Origin: Gammaproteobacteria bacterium
GTDB lineage: Bacteria > Pseudomonadota > Gammaproteobacteria > Steroidobacterales > GCA-2729495
DNA: 64,000 nucleotides
NCBI GenBank assembly: GCA_021773815.1
Contig: JAJFJS010000026.1
Span: 68,693 to 132,692, forward strand
Direction: 5' to 3'
Shown in pieces: positions 28,285 to 39,024 of this stretch (position 1 is the stretch's first letter; every line of letters starts with the position of its first letter). A program made the translations under genes and the position numbers. The notes beneath the pieces are model-generated. The model did not search any database, was not told the DNA's origin, and saw only the letters and a program-made list of their open reading frames with translations.

Positions 28285-29348
28285 CGGCGTATCTCCGCAA
28301 TCTGCTTTTCCACCATTGCCTCCGCATCGTGCGTCATGTGCAGTTCAACCGGCACGTACCAGGCGTCGACCGTGACCGGCGCCGGATATTTTACGGCATC
28401 TTTCTCGGTCATCAGGATCGGTTGCGCGCGCCGCGCCGACAGCACCTCGAGAGATACCACGCCATGATCCGATACCGGCACCGGATCCGCCTCGATGCCC
28501 CGCTCGGCCAGCATGGCGTAAAAACGGTCGGGATTGCCGATACCGGCGACCGCCCAGACGGTGCAACCGCGAAATGCCGCGAGTTCCCGTTCGGCCGCGT
28601 CCACCAGCGACCGGGCCCGTTCCGGCCGCAGTTCGAAGCCGCAGGCGGCGGGGCCGCCGAGCCCTGCATCCGAACCGCCATTGACGAACACGCGGTCGAC
28701 CTCGCGCAACCGCGCGGCGGGTTCGCGCAGCGGGCCGGCCGGCAGCAGCCGGCCGTTGCCGAGACCGCGCGCACCATCGACGACGGCGAACTCCAGATCA
28801 CGCCGCATCCGATAGTGCTGCAGGCCGTCGTCGGCAATGATGATATCGATATCAGCCGCGTGCAGCAGATGGGCGATGGCCATCACCCGGTCCGCGCCAA
28901 TGCAGACCGGCACGCCGGTTCGCCGCGCCAGCAACAACGGCTCGTCGCCGACCGCCTCAGCCGTATCATCGACCGCCACGAGTACCGGGTGCCCGCCGGC
29001 GCGTCGACCGTAGCCCCGACTGACGATGCCCGGCTTCCAGCCGGCCTGTGCCAGACGCTGCACGAGCCATGCCACCAGCGGCGTCTTGCCTGCGCCGCCA
29101 ACTGTGACGTTGCCCACGACGACGACCGGTACCGGGCTCGCAACGCTGGACAGCCAGCCGGCCCGGTACGCCAGGCGCCGCAGCGCGACCACGCCCCCGT
29201 ACAACCAGGCCAGCGGCACGAGTAGTACGGCGGCCACGGATTCGCCGTACCACAGCCGCTCGATGCGGCGCTCGAAGCGGCTCCTGATGCTAACCGGCCA
29301 CCTCGTCTTTGAATTGCAGGCGGTATAACTGCGCGTACTCTCCGCCAC
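28281..29348 (-). CDS. lpxK: tetraacyldisaccharide 4'-kinase LpxK
   Basis: 'VPVVVVGNVTVGGAGKTPLVAWLVQRL', 'DIIIADDGLQHYRM'. Start uncertain; GTG at 29348 is in frame. Confidence 0.95.
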   Translation of the reverse strand: MAESTRSYTACNSKTRWPVSIRSRFERRIERLWYGESVAAVLLVPLAWLYGGVVALRRLAYRAGWLSSVASPVPVVVVGNVTVGGAGKTPLVAWLVQRLAQAGWKPGIVSRGYGRRAGGHPVLVAVDDTAEAVGDEPLLLARRTGVPVCIGADRVMAIAHLLHAADIDIIIADDGLQHYRMRRDLEFAVVDGARGLGNGRLLPAGPLREPAARLREVDRVFVNGGSDAGLGGPAACGFELRPERARSLVDAAERELAAFRGCTVWAVAGIGNPDRFYAMLAERGIEADPVPVSDHGVVSLEVLSARRAQPILMTEKDAVKYPAPVTVDAWYVPVELHMTHDAEAMVEKQIAEIRR

Positions 29349-31059
29349 GTTCGAGCAGTTGCGCATGCGAACCGCTCTCGATGATCGCGCCATCAGCCAT
29401 GACGATGATCCGGTCGGCGCTTTCGATGGTCGACAGCCGATGGGCGATGACGAAGGTTGTGCGGTTCAGCATCAATTCCGCCAGCGCCTGCTGGATGTGC
29501 CGCTCCGATGCCGTGTCCAGCGCCGACGTCGCCTCGTCCAGGATCAGGATCGGCGCGTTCTTGAGCAGCGCACGCGCGATCGCGATCCGCTGTCGCTGGC
29601 CGCCGGACAGCAGTACGCCGCGATCGCCGACCTGGGTATCGAGTCCTTCGGGCATCTGGCGCGTGAATTCATCAACGTGCGCGGCATGCGCGGCGCGTTC
29701 GATCTCTTCGCGCGTCGCCTCCCCGAGGCCGCCGTAGGCGATGTTGTTGGCGATCGTGTCGTTGAACAGCACGACTTCCTGACTCACGAGGCTGATCTGG
29801 TCACGCAGATTGGCTAGCCGATACTCCGTAATCGGTCGCCCGTCGATCAGTACGACGCCCGTATCCGGGTCGTAGAAACGCGGCAACAGACTGACCAGCG
29901 TCGACTTGCCGCTGCCCGATCGCCCGACGATCGCCACCACCTGGCCGGCCGGAACGTCGAGCGAGATATGCTGCAGCACCTTGCCTTTCTTGGCGCTGTA
30001 GGTGAAACACACGTCGCGAAACTCCACCCGTCCTGCAGCGCGATCGACCGTCACGGTGCCGGTGTCGGGTTCCGCGTCCGAATCCAGCAGTTCGAAGATA
30101 CTCTGCCCGGCGGCGATGCCGCGCTGGATCGATACGTTGATATTGGTAATCTGACGAATTGGCCGCAGTAAAAAAACCATCGCCGTGATGAAACCGACCA
30201 GGTCCTCGGTCGGCGGGCGGATATCCTCGAACATGACAAAATAGATAACGCCGGCGACACCGAGCGCGATTACGAGATTGGTCAGCGCATCGCCGCCGGC
30301 GCGTGATGCGATCAGCCGCATGTTCAGCCGCATGTTCTTGGTGTTGACCGCATCGAACCGTTCATTCTCGTAACGTTGTCCGGAAAATATCTTGACGATG
30401 CGATGACTCTGCAACGCCTCCTCGGCAATGCGCGCGACATCGCCGACCGACGTCTGGATACGGGCGCTGTGGCGCCGGAACAGCTTGCTGAGAACGGAAA
30501 TCACCAGCGCCATTAGCGGCCCGGTAATCAGCAATACCCCCGTCAGCGGCAGGCTCAGATACAGCATGTAGGCCAGCAGGCAAACGATCGTCAGCGTATC
30601 GCGAATCAGCACGGTGACGACATTCGATGTCGCCTCGGCCACCTGCTCCACGTTGAAGGTCAGTCGCGACAGCATTTCCCCGGCCGAGACCGAGTCGAAA
30701 AAACTCGTCGGCAGCACGAGGAATCGGCCGAAGGCCTGACCGCGCAGCACCATGATGACGTTGCGCCCGATCCAGCCGAGGGCATAGGCCGAAAAGAAAG
30801 CAACGAGACCGCGCACCAGAAACAAACCGACGATCGCAGCCGGCAGCATGCGGCGCAGGGCCAGTTCTTCGTCACTGAGGCCGACGGGGTCGAGGTACTG
30901 GATCAGGTTCTTCATCAGGAACGCGAAACCGGTATCGGTGACGGCGTATACCGCCATCGCGATCGCGGCGATGACAAACACCCGCCAGTGCGGCGTGCAC
31001 AGGCGCAGCAGCCGCCGGTAGACGGCCGCGGGCTCAGGAGTTGCTGCAGGCATCGACAC
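29290..31059 (-). CDS. msbA: lipid A export ATP-binding/permease MsbA
   Basis: ABC exporter TMD + NBD: 'IVGRSGSGKSTLVSLLPRFYDP', 'LLSGGQRQRIAIARALLKNAPILILDEATSALD'; lpxK neighbour. Confidence 0.96.
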   Translation of the reverse strand: MSMPAATPEPAAVYRRLLRLCTPHWRVFVIAAIAMAVYAVTDTGFAFLMKNLIQYLDPVGLSDEELALRRMLPAAIVGLFLVRGLVAFFSAYALGWIGRNVIMVLRGQAFGRFLVLPTSFFDSVSAGEMLSRLTFNVEQVAEATSNVVTVLIRDTLTIVCLLAYMLYLSLPLTGVLLITGPLMALVISVLSKLFRRHSARIQTSVGDVARIAEEALQSHRIVKIFSGQRYENERFDAVNTKNMRLNMRLIASRAGGDALTNLVIALGVAGVIYFVMFEDIRPPTEDLVGFITAMVFLLRPIRQITNINVSIQRGIAAGQSIFELLDSDAEPDTGTVTVDRAAGRVEFRDVCFTYSAKKGKVLQHISLDVPAGQVVAIVGRSGSGKSTLVSLLPRFYDPDTGVVLIDGRPITEYRLANLRDQISLVSQEVVLFNDTIANNIAYGGLGEATREEIERAAHAAHVDEFTRQMPEGLDTQVGDRGVLLSGGQRQRIAIARALLKNAPILILDEATSALDTASERHIQQALAELMLNRTTFVIAHRLSTIESADRIIVMADGAIIESGSHAQLLERGGEYAQLYRLQFKDEVAG

Positions 31060-31067
31060 CCGGCGGA

Positions 31068-31496
31068 CTACTTGCCCGCACTCGTGGCCGCAACGGTCGA
31101 GATGCTGATATTGACGAAACCGAGCTTGCCCAGCGTGTCCATTGCCGTGACGACCGATTGATGACTCGTATCGGCATCCGCCGTTATCGTGACACTGTCG
31201 GCTTCGCCGTCGGGCACGACTTTGACGATGGCCGCCCGCAGCGTCTCGGCGCGGTTATCGACCAGGGCACGACCGTTGACGAAATAGCGGCCCGTGGCCG
31301 ATACCGTGATCTCCAGGGCCGGAACCTCGGCCGGCCTGTCGCCCGCGTCGGCCACCTCGGGCAGGCGAATCGTCAGTTCCGCTTCACGCACGAAACTCGT
31401 CGTGACCATGAAGAACACGAGCAACAACAAGACCACGTCGATCAACGAAGTCAGGTTGATTTCCGGCTCAGGCCGACTTCCGGGCCGGAGTTTCAT
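31068..31496 (-). CDS. exbD: ExbD/TolR family biopolymer transport protein
   Basis: 'PEINLTSLIDVVLLLLVFFMVTTSF' TM with conserved Asp. Confidence 0.93.
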   Translation of the reverse strand: MKLRPGSRPEPEINLTSLIDVVLLLLVFFMVTTSFVREAELTIRLPEVADAGDRPAEVPALEITVSATGRYFVNGRALVDNRAETLRAAIVKVVPDGEADSVTITADADTSHQSVVTAMDTLGKLGFVNISISTVAATSAGK

Positions 31497-32124
31497 CACG
31501 GTCTCCCAATGTATCCATGTACTGCTTGCGCAGCAGCGCCTCGACCATCGTGATCGCTTCCTTTTCCATACGCACGGCCAGCGCATCGACCCTGCCGCGC
31601 AGGTACCGATAGCCGATCAGTGACGGGATCGCGACGGTCAGCCCGGCCGCCGTTGTGATCAGGGCCTCGGAGATACCGCCGGCCAGCACGGTCGGATCGC
31701 CGACGCCGTGGGTCGTAATCGCCGCAAAAACCTTGACCATACCGATGACGGTACCGAGCAGTCCGAGCAGCGGCGAAATAGCCGCGATCGTGCCGAGCGA
31801 ATTGAGGAACCGCTCCAGGTCATGAACCACCTGGCGTCCGGCATCCTCGATACTCTCCTTGATGATGTCGCGTTCCCGGTGCCGGTTGACCAGGCCGGCC
31901 GCGAGGATCTCACCGAGCGGCGACCCCTGGTGCAGTGTCTGGATATGGGCATGATTGAGTTGATTCTTGCTGACCCACTCCCAGACCTGGCGGGTCAGGT
32001 TCTTGGGCAGCACGCGCCGCGGCTGCAGCGTCCAGAGTCGCTCGATGATGATCGCCGCGGAGATAACCGAGCAGATAATGATGGGCAGCATCAACCACCC
32101 ACCGGACTTGACAATCTCCAGCAT
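31468..32124 (-). CDS. exbB: MotA/TolQ/ExbB proton channel family protein
   Basis: 'TIAAISPLLGLLGTVIGMVKVF', 'GISEALITTAAGLTVAIPSLIGY'. Confidence 0.93.
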   Translation of the reverse strand: MLEIVKSGGWLMLPIIICSVISAAIIIERLWTLQPRRVLPKNLTRQVWEWVSKNQLNHAHIQTLHQGSPLGEILAAGLVNRHRERDIIKESIEDAGRQVVHDLERFLNSLGTIAAISPLLGLLGTVIGMVKVFAAITTHGVGDPTVLAGGISEALITTAAGLTVAIPSLIGYRYLRGRVDALAVRMEKEAITMVEALLRKQYMDTLGDRDETPARKSA

Positions 32125-32174
32125 CCGCAACCGCTTCCCGCGTCTCAATGGGCGCACTATAACCGCGCGACCGC

Positions 32175-34538
32175 CTAATTTGTAGGGGCACCCGACCGGC
32201 ACCCTGACGCCGTGACGGCCTCATTCCATGCGCGGGACCGATCCGGCCGATAGCGCTGCACGAGACGCAGTCGTCCGCCGTCACGCACCTCAAAGACAAG
32301 CGCACCGAGATCCCCGGTCGTCAGCACGCAGGCGCCCGTATCGCCCCAGCGCCGGCGGACCGCCTCGGCCGGAAATCCCCAGCGATTCCGGTACCCGGCC
32401 GCGAAGACGACGTACGCGGGACGCGTCGCCGCGACGAACGGCGGCGTCGAAGAACTCCGGCTGCCGTGATGAGGCGCGATCACGAGATCGACGGCCGACA
32501 GCACGCCCCGCGTGACGAGGTGTTGTTCAGCGCGCCGCTCGATATCGCCGGGCAACAGCACCGCGGCCGACGGCGAGCGCAGCAACAGCACGCAGGAGGC
32601 GTCATTCTCGCTCCACGGCCCCCCCGGCGCCGGCGTATCCGGATGCAATATGCGCAACGTGATCGCGCCGACCTGCCAGACTTGTCCGGCCCGACAGCGC
32701 TGGAATCGCGCCGCCGACCCGTCGAGCGGCGCCGACGCCAGCAGGTTGGTCCGCGGCCAGGCCGCGAGTACGCTCGCGGCGCCGCCGGCATGATCGGCAT
32801 CGGCATGCGAGACAATCATTCGCTCGAGTCGCCCGACGCCGAAATGCCGCAGCACCGGCAGCACGACATTGCGCCCTGCATCGGCACCGCTCCGATAGCG
32901 CGGACCGGCATCGAACAAGACCGCATGCGCGGGCGTCTGCAGCAACACCGCGAGCCCCTGACCGACGTCCATGACGACAACCCGCAGATCCGGCGCCGGC
33001 GCGGGTCGTGCGAAAAACGCGGTAACGGCCAGCAGCACCGCCGTCATGCCGAACCGCACGGGCAATGGACGCGGCCACAATACGATGACGATACCCGCGA
33101 TACCGAATCCGATCGCCGGTCCGTGCAGCGCAGGCACTGAGACGGCTATCCCCGGCCAGCCGTTCAGCCAGTACAGACACTCGGCAACCCGGGCGAGCAG
33201 CCATTCGGCCAGTCCGATCGCCGGCGCCGCAACGGATGGTGCCAGCAGCAAGGCGATGACGCCGACGAGCAGCGTCGGCACGAGCAACATCCCGAACAAC
33301 GGCACCATCACCAGGTTCGCCAGCGGTGCGATCAACGACACCTCGCCGAAGAACAGCCCGGTCAGCGGCAGCAACCCGATGCTCAGGCAGCCCTGCGCCC
33401 ACAGCAGCCCGCGCAGTTGCCGCCGCAGCCGCGCCGCCCGGGTCTGTCGCAGGTCCGGGTCATAGCGACGACCCAGACCGGCAAGCAACAGCACGAGCAC
33501 CGCACCGAACGACAGCCAGAATCCGGGCGCCAGGATCGCGAACGGTTCGATCCACAGCACGACGTACAGTGCGAGCGCCAGCGCGACGCGCGGCGGTATC
33601 GGACGGCGCACGCCGGTCATCGCGAGCACGCCGCAGGTCATGACCATCGCGCGCAACGTCGGCACCGAGAAACCGGCCAGCGCACTGTAGCCGACCGCCG
33701 CCGCAAACGCGGCGGCGCGCGCCCAGACCAGCGGTCGGCAGCGAATACCGAACCGCAGCAGCACACGACCACCGACACGCACCCCGAAAAAAGCAAGACC
33801 GGCCACGAGCCCGATATGCAGACCGGAGATCGCCATCAGGTGCGCCGTGCCGGTCCGGCGCAGCGCGGTCCAGGTCTGGTCATCGAGCGCCTGCCGGACA
33901 CCGACCGTCAGGGCGAGCGCAAAGCCAATGGCCCGCGCATCCGTCATCGCCGACCGCACGGCATCCGCGAGCCGCTGGCGAACCCCGGCCAGCCGGCAAC
34001 GCGCGGCAGTCGGCGCCAATCGCCGGTTGCCCGCCGATGCGCGCACGTAGCCGACGGCACCGATGGCGCGCCGGAACGCCCAGCGCTCGAAATCGAACGC
34101 GCCCGGGTTCAGCAACCCGCGTGGCCGGCGCAAGCGAACCGTCAGTTGCCAGCGTTCACCCGCGCGCACCGGCGATTCGGCGTCATACCAGCTGACATAG
34201 ACACGCTGTGGCACGCCGGCATCCCGCCCGGCAGTATCGACCGACCAGACGAACCGCTGCAGACCGGGCACGCCGCCCGGCAGATCGCAGACGACGCCCG
34301 TTACCCGCAGGTCATGGCCTTCCAGTTCGGGCGCCAGGCGGTCCTCCAGGGTCCATGCCCCGCCCAGCAGCGTCCAGCCAACCGGCAGCAGGGCAAAAAT
34401 CGCACGCGGACCGCACCACGTGCCGGCCAGCAGGACGACAATCGACAGCGCCTCCGGGCAGATCGCCATGAAATCCGTCGGCGCGACGAAACAAACGAAA
34501 AAAACAGCCGCCAAAGCAACGATTGCACCCGAAACCAT
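32175..34538 (-). CDS. comEC: DNA internalization competence protein ComEC/Rec2
   Basis: Polytopic membrane ComEC domain plus metallo-beta-lactamase-like C-terminus 'IVSHADADHAGG', 'LVIAPHHGSRSSS'. Confidence 0.95.
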   Translation of the reverse strand: MVSGAIVALAAVFFVCFVAPTDFMAICPEALSIVVLLAGTWCGPRAIFALLPVGWTLLGGAWTLEDRLAPELEGHDLRVTGVVCDLPGGVPGLQRFVWSVDTAGRDAGVPQRVYVSWYDAESPVRAGERWQLTVRLRRPRGLLNPGAFDFERWAFRRAIGAVGYVRASAGNRRLAPTAARCRLAGVRQRLADAVRSAMTDARAIGFALALTVGVRQALDDQTWTALRRTGTAHLMAISGLHIGLVAGLAFFGVRVGGRVLLRFGIRCRPLVWARAAAFAAAVGYSALAGFSVPTLRAMVMTCGVLAMTGVRRPIPPRVALALALYVVLWIEPFAILAPGFWLSFGAVLVLLLAGLGRRYDPDLRQTRAARLRRQLRGLLWAQGCLSIGLLPLTGLFFGEVSLIAPLANLVMVPLFGMLLVPTLLVGVIALLLAPSVAAPAIGLAEWLLARVAECLYWLNGWPGIAVSVPALHGPAIGFGIAGIVIVLWPRPLPVRFGMTAVLLAVTAFFARPAPAPDLRVVVMDVGQGLAVLLQTPAHAVLFDAGPRYRSGADAGRNVVLPVLRHFGVGRLERMIVSHADADHAGGAASVLAAWPRTNLLASAPLDGSAARFQRCRAGQVWQVGAITLRILHPDTPAPGGPWSENDASCVLLLRSPSAAVLLPGDIERRAEQHLVTRGVLSAVDLVIAPHHGSRSSSTPPFVAATRPAYVVFAAGYRNRWGFPAEAVRRRWGDTGACVLTTGDLGALVFEVRDGGRLRLVQRYRPDRSRAWNEAVTASGCRSGAPTN

Positions 34539-34639
34539 ATTTCGCTTTGCCGTGGAAACTGGATAATCAAGCCCAGACCTTTTCGACGGGACCGATCGGC
34601 CCGGCTGATCAGTGACAATGAAACAGCGATCCATGGTAG

Positions 34640-35158
34640 GTGATGCCCAGACGATTTTTCAGACGCGTTTCCCACGGTTATCTCCGCAAAGAGCGACCGT
34701 GGTTTCTGCGGCCGTTCGCTGCCCTGCTGGCGCACCCGACCTTCCTGTCGGTCAGTCGCCGCAGCATCGCGGGCGCCGTCTGGGTAGGGCTGTTCATCGC
34801 CCTGATGCCGTTGCCGGGCCAGACCTTCATCGCCCTGCTGGCCGCCCTCTTGCTGCGCGTCAACGTGCCGGTCGCGGCGGCCGCGACCTGGGCCACGAAC
34901 CCGGTGACGATGGGGCCGGTGTTTTACTGGGAGTACAGCCTGGGCCGGCTGATACTGGACATGCCACACCGACCCTTTCATATCGATCTGTCATGGGAAT
35001 GGGTCACGAGCGGGTTTCTCGCGATCTGGAAACCGTTGCTGCTGGGTTGTTTTATCTCGGCGACGATTGTCGCGTCAGTGAGTTTTGTTGCGATCAGCGT
35101 AATCTGGCGCCTGATCGTCGCGGCACGCTATCGGCGCCGGCATATCAGTACCCGCTGA
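34640..35158 (+). CDS. DUF2062 domain membrane protein
   Basis: 'LAHPTFLSVSRRSIAGAVWVGLFIALMPLPGQTFIAL', 'ATWATNPVTMGPVFY'. Confidence 0.9.
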   Translation: MMPRRFFRRVSHGYLRKERPWFLRPFAALLAHPTFLSVSRRSIAGAVWVGLFIALMPLPGQTFIALLAALLLRVNVPVAAAATWATNPVTMGPVFYWEYSLGRLILDMPHRPFHIDLSWEWVTSGFLAIWKPLLLGCFISATIVASVSFVAISVIWRLIVAARYRRRHISTR

Positions 35159-35180
35159 CCGACCGACCGGCTGGCGCAAA

Positions 35181-35990
35181 TCAGGAGCTGCCGGCCGCGC
35201 CAATCGACGACGGCGCCGGCACCGGTGCGGCGACGTCATGCAACGCGCCGTCGCGAAGCTCGAGCACGCGGGACATGCGGCCGGCGATTTCCGCCGAATG
35301 CGTGACGATCACGAGGCTCGTGCCCGTTTCTGCATTCAGTTCCAGCATCAGGTCGAGCGTCTGCAGTCCCGATCGGTGATCGAGATTGCCGGTCGGTTCA
35401 TCGGCGAGGACGACGGCCGGATTCGTCACGAGCGCCCGCGCAACCGCCACTCGCTGACGCTCGCCGCCGGACAGTTCCCCGGGACGATGGTGCAATCGTT
35501 CGCCCAGCCCCACCCGGCGCAGCAGGTGTTCGGCAGTCGCGTTGATTTGCGTAACCGTGCCGCGTCGGAGCAGCAGCGGCATCGCGACATTCTCCAGCGC
35601 CGAGAACTCCGGCAGCAGGTGATGAAACTGGTACACGTAGCCGAGCGAGCGATTCCGCAGCCGCCCGCGCTCGCTGCTGTTCAGGCGCGCGAGTTCCTGC
35701 CCGAAGATCAGGACCTGCCCGGCCGACGGCCGGTCCAGTCCGCCGAGCAACTGCAACAGCGTTGTCTTGCCGGCGCCCGATTCACCGATGATCGCCAGCG
35801 TCTCGCCGCGTTCGACGACAAGTTCGACGTCTTTCAGGACCTGCAGATCACGGCCGCCCTCGTCGAACCGCTTGCCGAGCCCCACGCAGCGCAGCGGCAC
35901 GCCGGCCGATGCGTCGCCGTCAGTTGTTGTCGCCGCCGTCATGCGCACGTCGCCCGATTGTTTTGCATCCGTCTTGTTCCCGTCAATCAT
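35181..35990 (-). CDS. lolD: lipoprotein-releasing ABC transporter ATPase LolD
   Basis: '[25 protein letters not shown]', '[21 protein letters not shown]', '[15 protein letters not shown]'. Confidence 0.95.
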   Translation of the reverse strand: MIDGNKTDAKQSGDVRMTAATTTDGDASAGVPLRCVGLGKRFDEGGRDLQVLKDVELVVERGETLAIIGESGAGKTTLLQLLGGLDRPSAGQVLIFGQELARLNSSERGRLRNRSLGYVYQFHHLLPEFSALENVAMPLLLRRGTVTQINATAEHLLRRVGLGERLHHRPGELSGGERQRVAVARALVTNPAVVLADEPTGNLDHRSGLQTLDLMLELNAETGTSLVIVTHSAEIAGRMSRVLELRDGALHDVAAPVPAPSSIGAAGSS

Positions 35991-37230
35991 GTCGTAACGC
36001 TTCGGCCGGCTCGGTCACGGCGCCGCGCCATGCCGGGTAGACCGTCGATAAAAAGGCCAACAGGACCGCGATTCCGGCAACCTGCACGACGTCACCGAGC
36101 CGGACCTGGCTCGGAAAGTCGCTGATGAAATAGATATCCGGCGCGAGGAACCTGAAACCGATCAGCCGCTCCACGCCGGCCACGATCCAGTCGAGATTCG
36201 TCGCGATGCCGACGCCGAACAGCACGCCGAACGCGGTGCCAACGAGACCGATCAATGCGCCCTGCGTCATGAAGATGCCGAGCACACCGGCCGGCGAAGC
36301 GCCGAGCGTACGCAGGATCGCGATCTCGGAGCGCTTTTCCCGCACCACCATGACCAGCGTCGATACGATATTAAAGGCCGCCACCGCGACAACCAACAGC
36401 AGGATCACAAAAACGATCGATTTCGTCAGCTGTATGGAGCGAAAGAAATTCGCATGTTGCCGCGTCCAGTCCGTGATAAACACATCGCGGCCGAGTGACT
36501 CGGCTATCGTCCTCACGACCGAGGGCGCGCGCAGCGGATCCGCGACGCTGATGCGCACGCCCGATACCGCATCGCCGAGCCGAAACAATCGTGCCGCATC
36601 ATCGACGTTGATATACGCCAGACCGCGGTCATATTCATACATGCCGGCTGAAAAAATTCCACCGACCTCGAAGCGCCGCATCCGCGGCACCATTCCGGCC
36701 GGCGTCGCCGTCCCCTGGGAAATCATCAGGATCAACCGGTCGCCGATGCCGGCGCCGAGCAGTTCGGCCAACTCGCGGCCGATAACGATGCGGTAGGCGC
36801 CCGATTCCAGCGAGCGAAGATCGCCCTGCTCCATGAGCTCACCGATGCCCGACGTTCGCAATTCGGCATCCGGATCGATACCGCGCAGTTCGACGCCCTT
36901 GATTTCCGCATCACCGATAAGCATGCCCTGCCCGCCGACGAAACGCGCGACGGAGACCGTCGCCGGATCGGCCATCACGATATCCTGCACGAGTCGCCAT
37001 TCTTCCAGCCGGCCGTCGATGCCGGTGATCGCGGCATGCGAAACGATCTGCAAAATCCGCGTACGCACTTCGTGTTCGAAACCATTCATCACCGACAGCA
37101 CAATAATCAGCACGGCGACGGCGACGCCGATACCCGTGACCGAAATCAATGAGATGAACGAGATGAATCGATTCTTGTTGCGCGATCTCAGGTAACGCAA
37201 CGCGACGGCCAGTTCGAGCGGCTTCAGCAT
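35983..37230 (-). CDS. lolC: lipoprotein-releasing ABC transporter permease (LolC/LolE)
   Basis: '[49 protein letters not shown]', FtsX-like C-terminal TMs. Confidence 0.93.
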   Translation of the reverse strand: MLKPLELAVALRYLRSRNKNRFISFISLISVTGIGVAVAVLIIVLSVMNGFEHEVRTRILQIVSHAAITGIDGRLEEWRLVQDIVMADPATVSVARFVGGQGMLIGDAEIKGVELRGIDPDAELRTSGIGELMEQGDLRSLESGAYRIVIGRELAELLGAGIGDRLILMISQGTATPAGMVPRMRRFEVGGIFSAGMYEYDRGLAYINVDDAARLFRLGDAVSGVRISVADPLRAPSVVRTIAESLGRDVFITDWTRQHANFFRSIQLTKSIVFVILLLVVAVAAFNIVSTLVMVVREKRSEIAILRTLGASPAGVLGIFMTQGALIGLVGTAFGVLFGVGIATNLDWIVAGVERLIGFRFLAPDIYFISDFPSQVRLGDVVQVAGIAVLLAFLSTVYPAWRGAVTEPAEALRHD

Positions 37231-37242
37231 CGAGTCGGCCTC

Positions 37243-38493
37243 TTATTCATAGCGCAGCACCTCGGCGGGCGCGACGCCGGCGGCGCGCAGCGCCGGATAG
37301 ACGGTCGCCAGCGCCGTCATGACGAGTGCGGTGACCGCAATCCAGAGCACGTCGGCGGCCTGCAAGTCCGCCGGCAGCGACGTCAGGTAGTACACATCGG
37401 CCGGCATGAACTGAAAGCCGAACAATTTTTCGAGGCGCGGTGCCAATTGATCGATATTGGTCGCCATGACGACGCCGAGCGCGACGCCCGCGGTCACGCC
37501 GACCCAGCCGACGACAATGCCCTGGAAAGCGAAGACCTGCACGATCGTGCGGCGCGAAAAGCCCAGCGTACGCAGGATGGCGATGCCCGAACGCTTGTCC
37601 GTCACGACCATGACCAGCGTTGCGACGATATTGAATACGGCCACGGCGACAATCAGCGACAGCAATAGCGTCATCATGATCTTCTCAATACGAACGGCCC
37701 GGAAATAGGTAGCGTTGTCCTGCGTCCAGTCGCGCACGCCGACCTCGATTCCGCTGCGGAGTGTCCAGTCTCCTGCCCATGACCTGACGGCGGACGGTGC
37801 CGAAAAAACATCCTGCATCTTGACCCGCAAACCGACCGACGGCGTCGCGATGCCGGCCATCACGCGAGCGTCATCGAGATGCACGATCGCGCGAATGCCG
37901 TCATGATCGCGGAGACCCAGTTCGAAGATGCCGACGACCGTGAAGCGCCGTAAGCGCGTATCGAGGCCGACGCCAGCCACCTTGCGCGGCGCCATGACGG
38001 TCAGCGCATCACCGGGGCGCACTCCCAGCTTGAGCGCCAACGCCCGGCCCAGGATGATGCCGTTGCCGCCGGAGCGGAGATCAGCCAGCGCCCCGACCCG
38101 CATGTGGCCGCCGACTTCCGAGAGGCGTTCTTCGAGCGCCGGCTCGACGCCGGTCAGCAGCGCCCCGGACAGGTCCTGACCACCCGACAGCATCACCTCG
38201 AGCTCGACGAACGGCGCCGTGGCCTCGATGCCCGGCAGTTCGGCGATATCCCGGCGCAGGTCCTGCCACGGCAATGCTTCGTTCACGGGCGTGATCGACG
38301 CGTGACCGGCCAGGCTCAGCAGTCGCGAGCGCAGTTCGTTTTCGAACCCGTTCATGACCGACAGCACGACGATCAGCGCCGCCACGCCCAGCGCGACGCC
38401 GGTAACCGATGCGATGCTGACGAAGGACACGAAGCCGTTGCTGCGCTGGGTCCGCAGGTAGCGCAGGCCGATGAAAATGGCGACCGGTCGCAT
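37243..38493 (-). CDS. lolE: lipoprotein-releasing ABC transporter permease (LolC/LolE paralogue)
   Basis: '[54 protein letters not shown]'. ATG at 38493 chosen over the longer ORF; C versus E assignment not settled. Confidence 0.9.
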   Translation of the reverse strand: MRPVAIFIGLRYLRTQRSNGFVSFVSIASVTGVALGVAALIVVLSVMNGFENELRSRLLSLAGHASITPVNEALPWQDLRRDIAELPGIEATAPFVELEVMLSGGQDLSGALLTGVEPALEERLSEVGGHMRVGALADLRSGGNGIILGRALALKLGVRPGDALTVMAPRKVAGVGLDTRLRRFTVVGIFELGLRDHDGIRAIVHLDDARVMAGIATPSVGLRVKMQDVFSAPSAVRSWAGDWTLRSGIEVGVRDWTQDNATYFRAVRIEKIMMTLLLSLIVAVAVFNIVATLVMVVTDKRSGIAILRTLGFSRRTIVQVFAFQGIVVGWVGVTAGVALGVVMATNIDQLAPRLEKLFGFQFMPADVYYLTSLPADLQAADVLWIAVTALVMTALATVYPALRAAGVAPAEVLRYE

Positions 38494-38630
38494 CAACACA
38501 GCGCCGACCGGGCGCCGCAGCGCCCGGACATAGCGAGCGGGTACACCATTTGCATGGGCATGTCCATAGACCGTGACGTTTCTCTGCAAACCCGGGCAGG
38601 GTAAAATCGACGTCAAGTATACCTTGGGAG

Positions 38631-38921
38631 ATGAACATGATTCGGCACAAATGTCTGGCGCTGGCCGCTGTTGCGGCGCTGTACACCATGGCACCCGTTC
38701 ATGCGGATTCCCTGATCATCGGCAATATCGATCCGTCCGGCGCTGCGCTGTCCGCGAGACCGAAGCGCGGCATGAGCATGGAAACCGTCGAGTCGAAATG
38801 GGGCGAGCCCGAAGCCAAACGCGGCTCCGTCGGTGATCCGCCGATTGCCCGCTGGGAATACGCAAACTTCGTCGTGTATTTCGAATACAGCAACGTCATT
38901 CACGCCGTCAAAAAACCCTGA
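38631..38921 (+). CDS. conserved small exported protein (mfd-adjacent)
   Basis: Signal peptide then 'KRGMSMETVESKWGEPEAKRGSVGDPPIARWEYANFVVYFEYSNVIHAV'. Confidence 0.75.
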   Translation: MNMIRHKCLALAAVAALYTMAPVHADSLIIGNIDPSGAALSARPKRGMSMETVESKWGEPEAKRGSVGDPPIARWEYANFVVYFEYSNVIHAVKKP

Positions 38922-39024
38922 CCGAACCGCCGCGCGCTGAATCGGGCGGCCGGGCCTTTCATCCGGCGCGACGGATGGGCTATCCTCGCGCCCTTCTTAT
39001 CCGTCCCTGGCCGTATTCCCCGCT

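Noticed and set aside
33417-34643. 408-aa plus-strand ORF antisense to comEC
   Set aside because: Gln/Arg-rich shadow translation; comEC on the other strand is clear.
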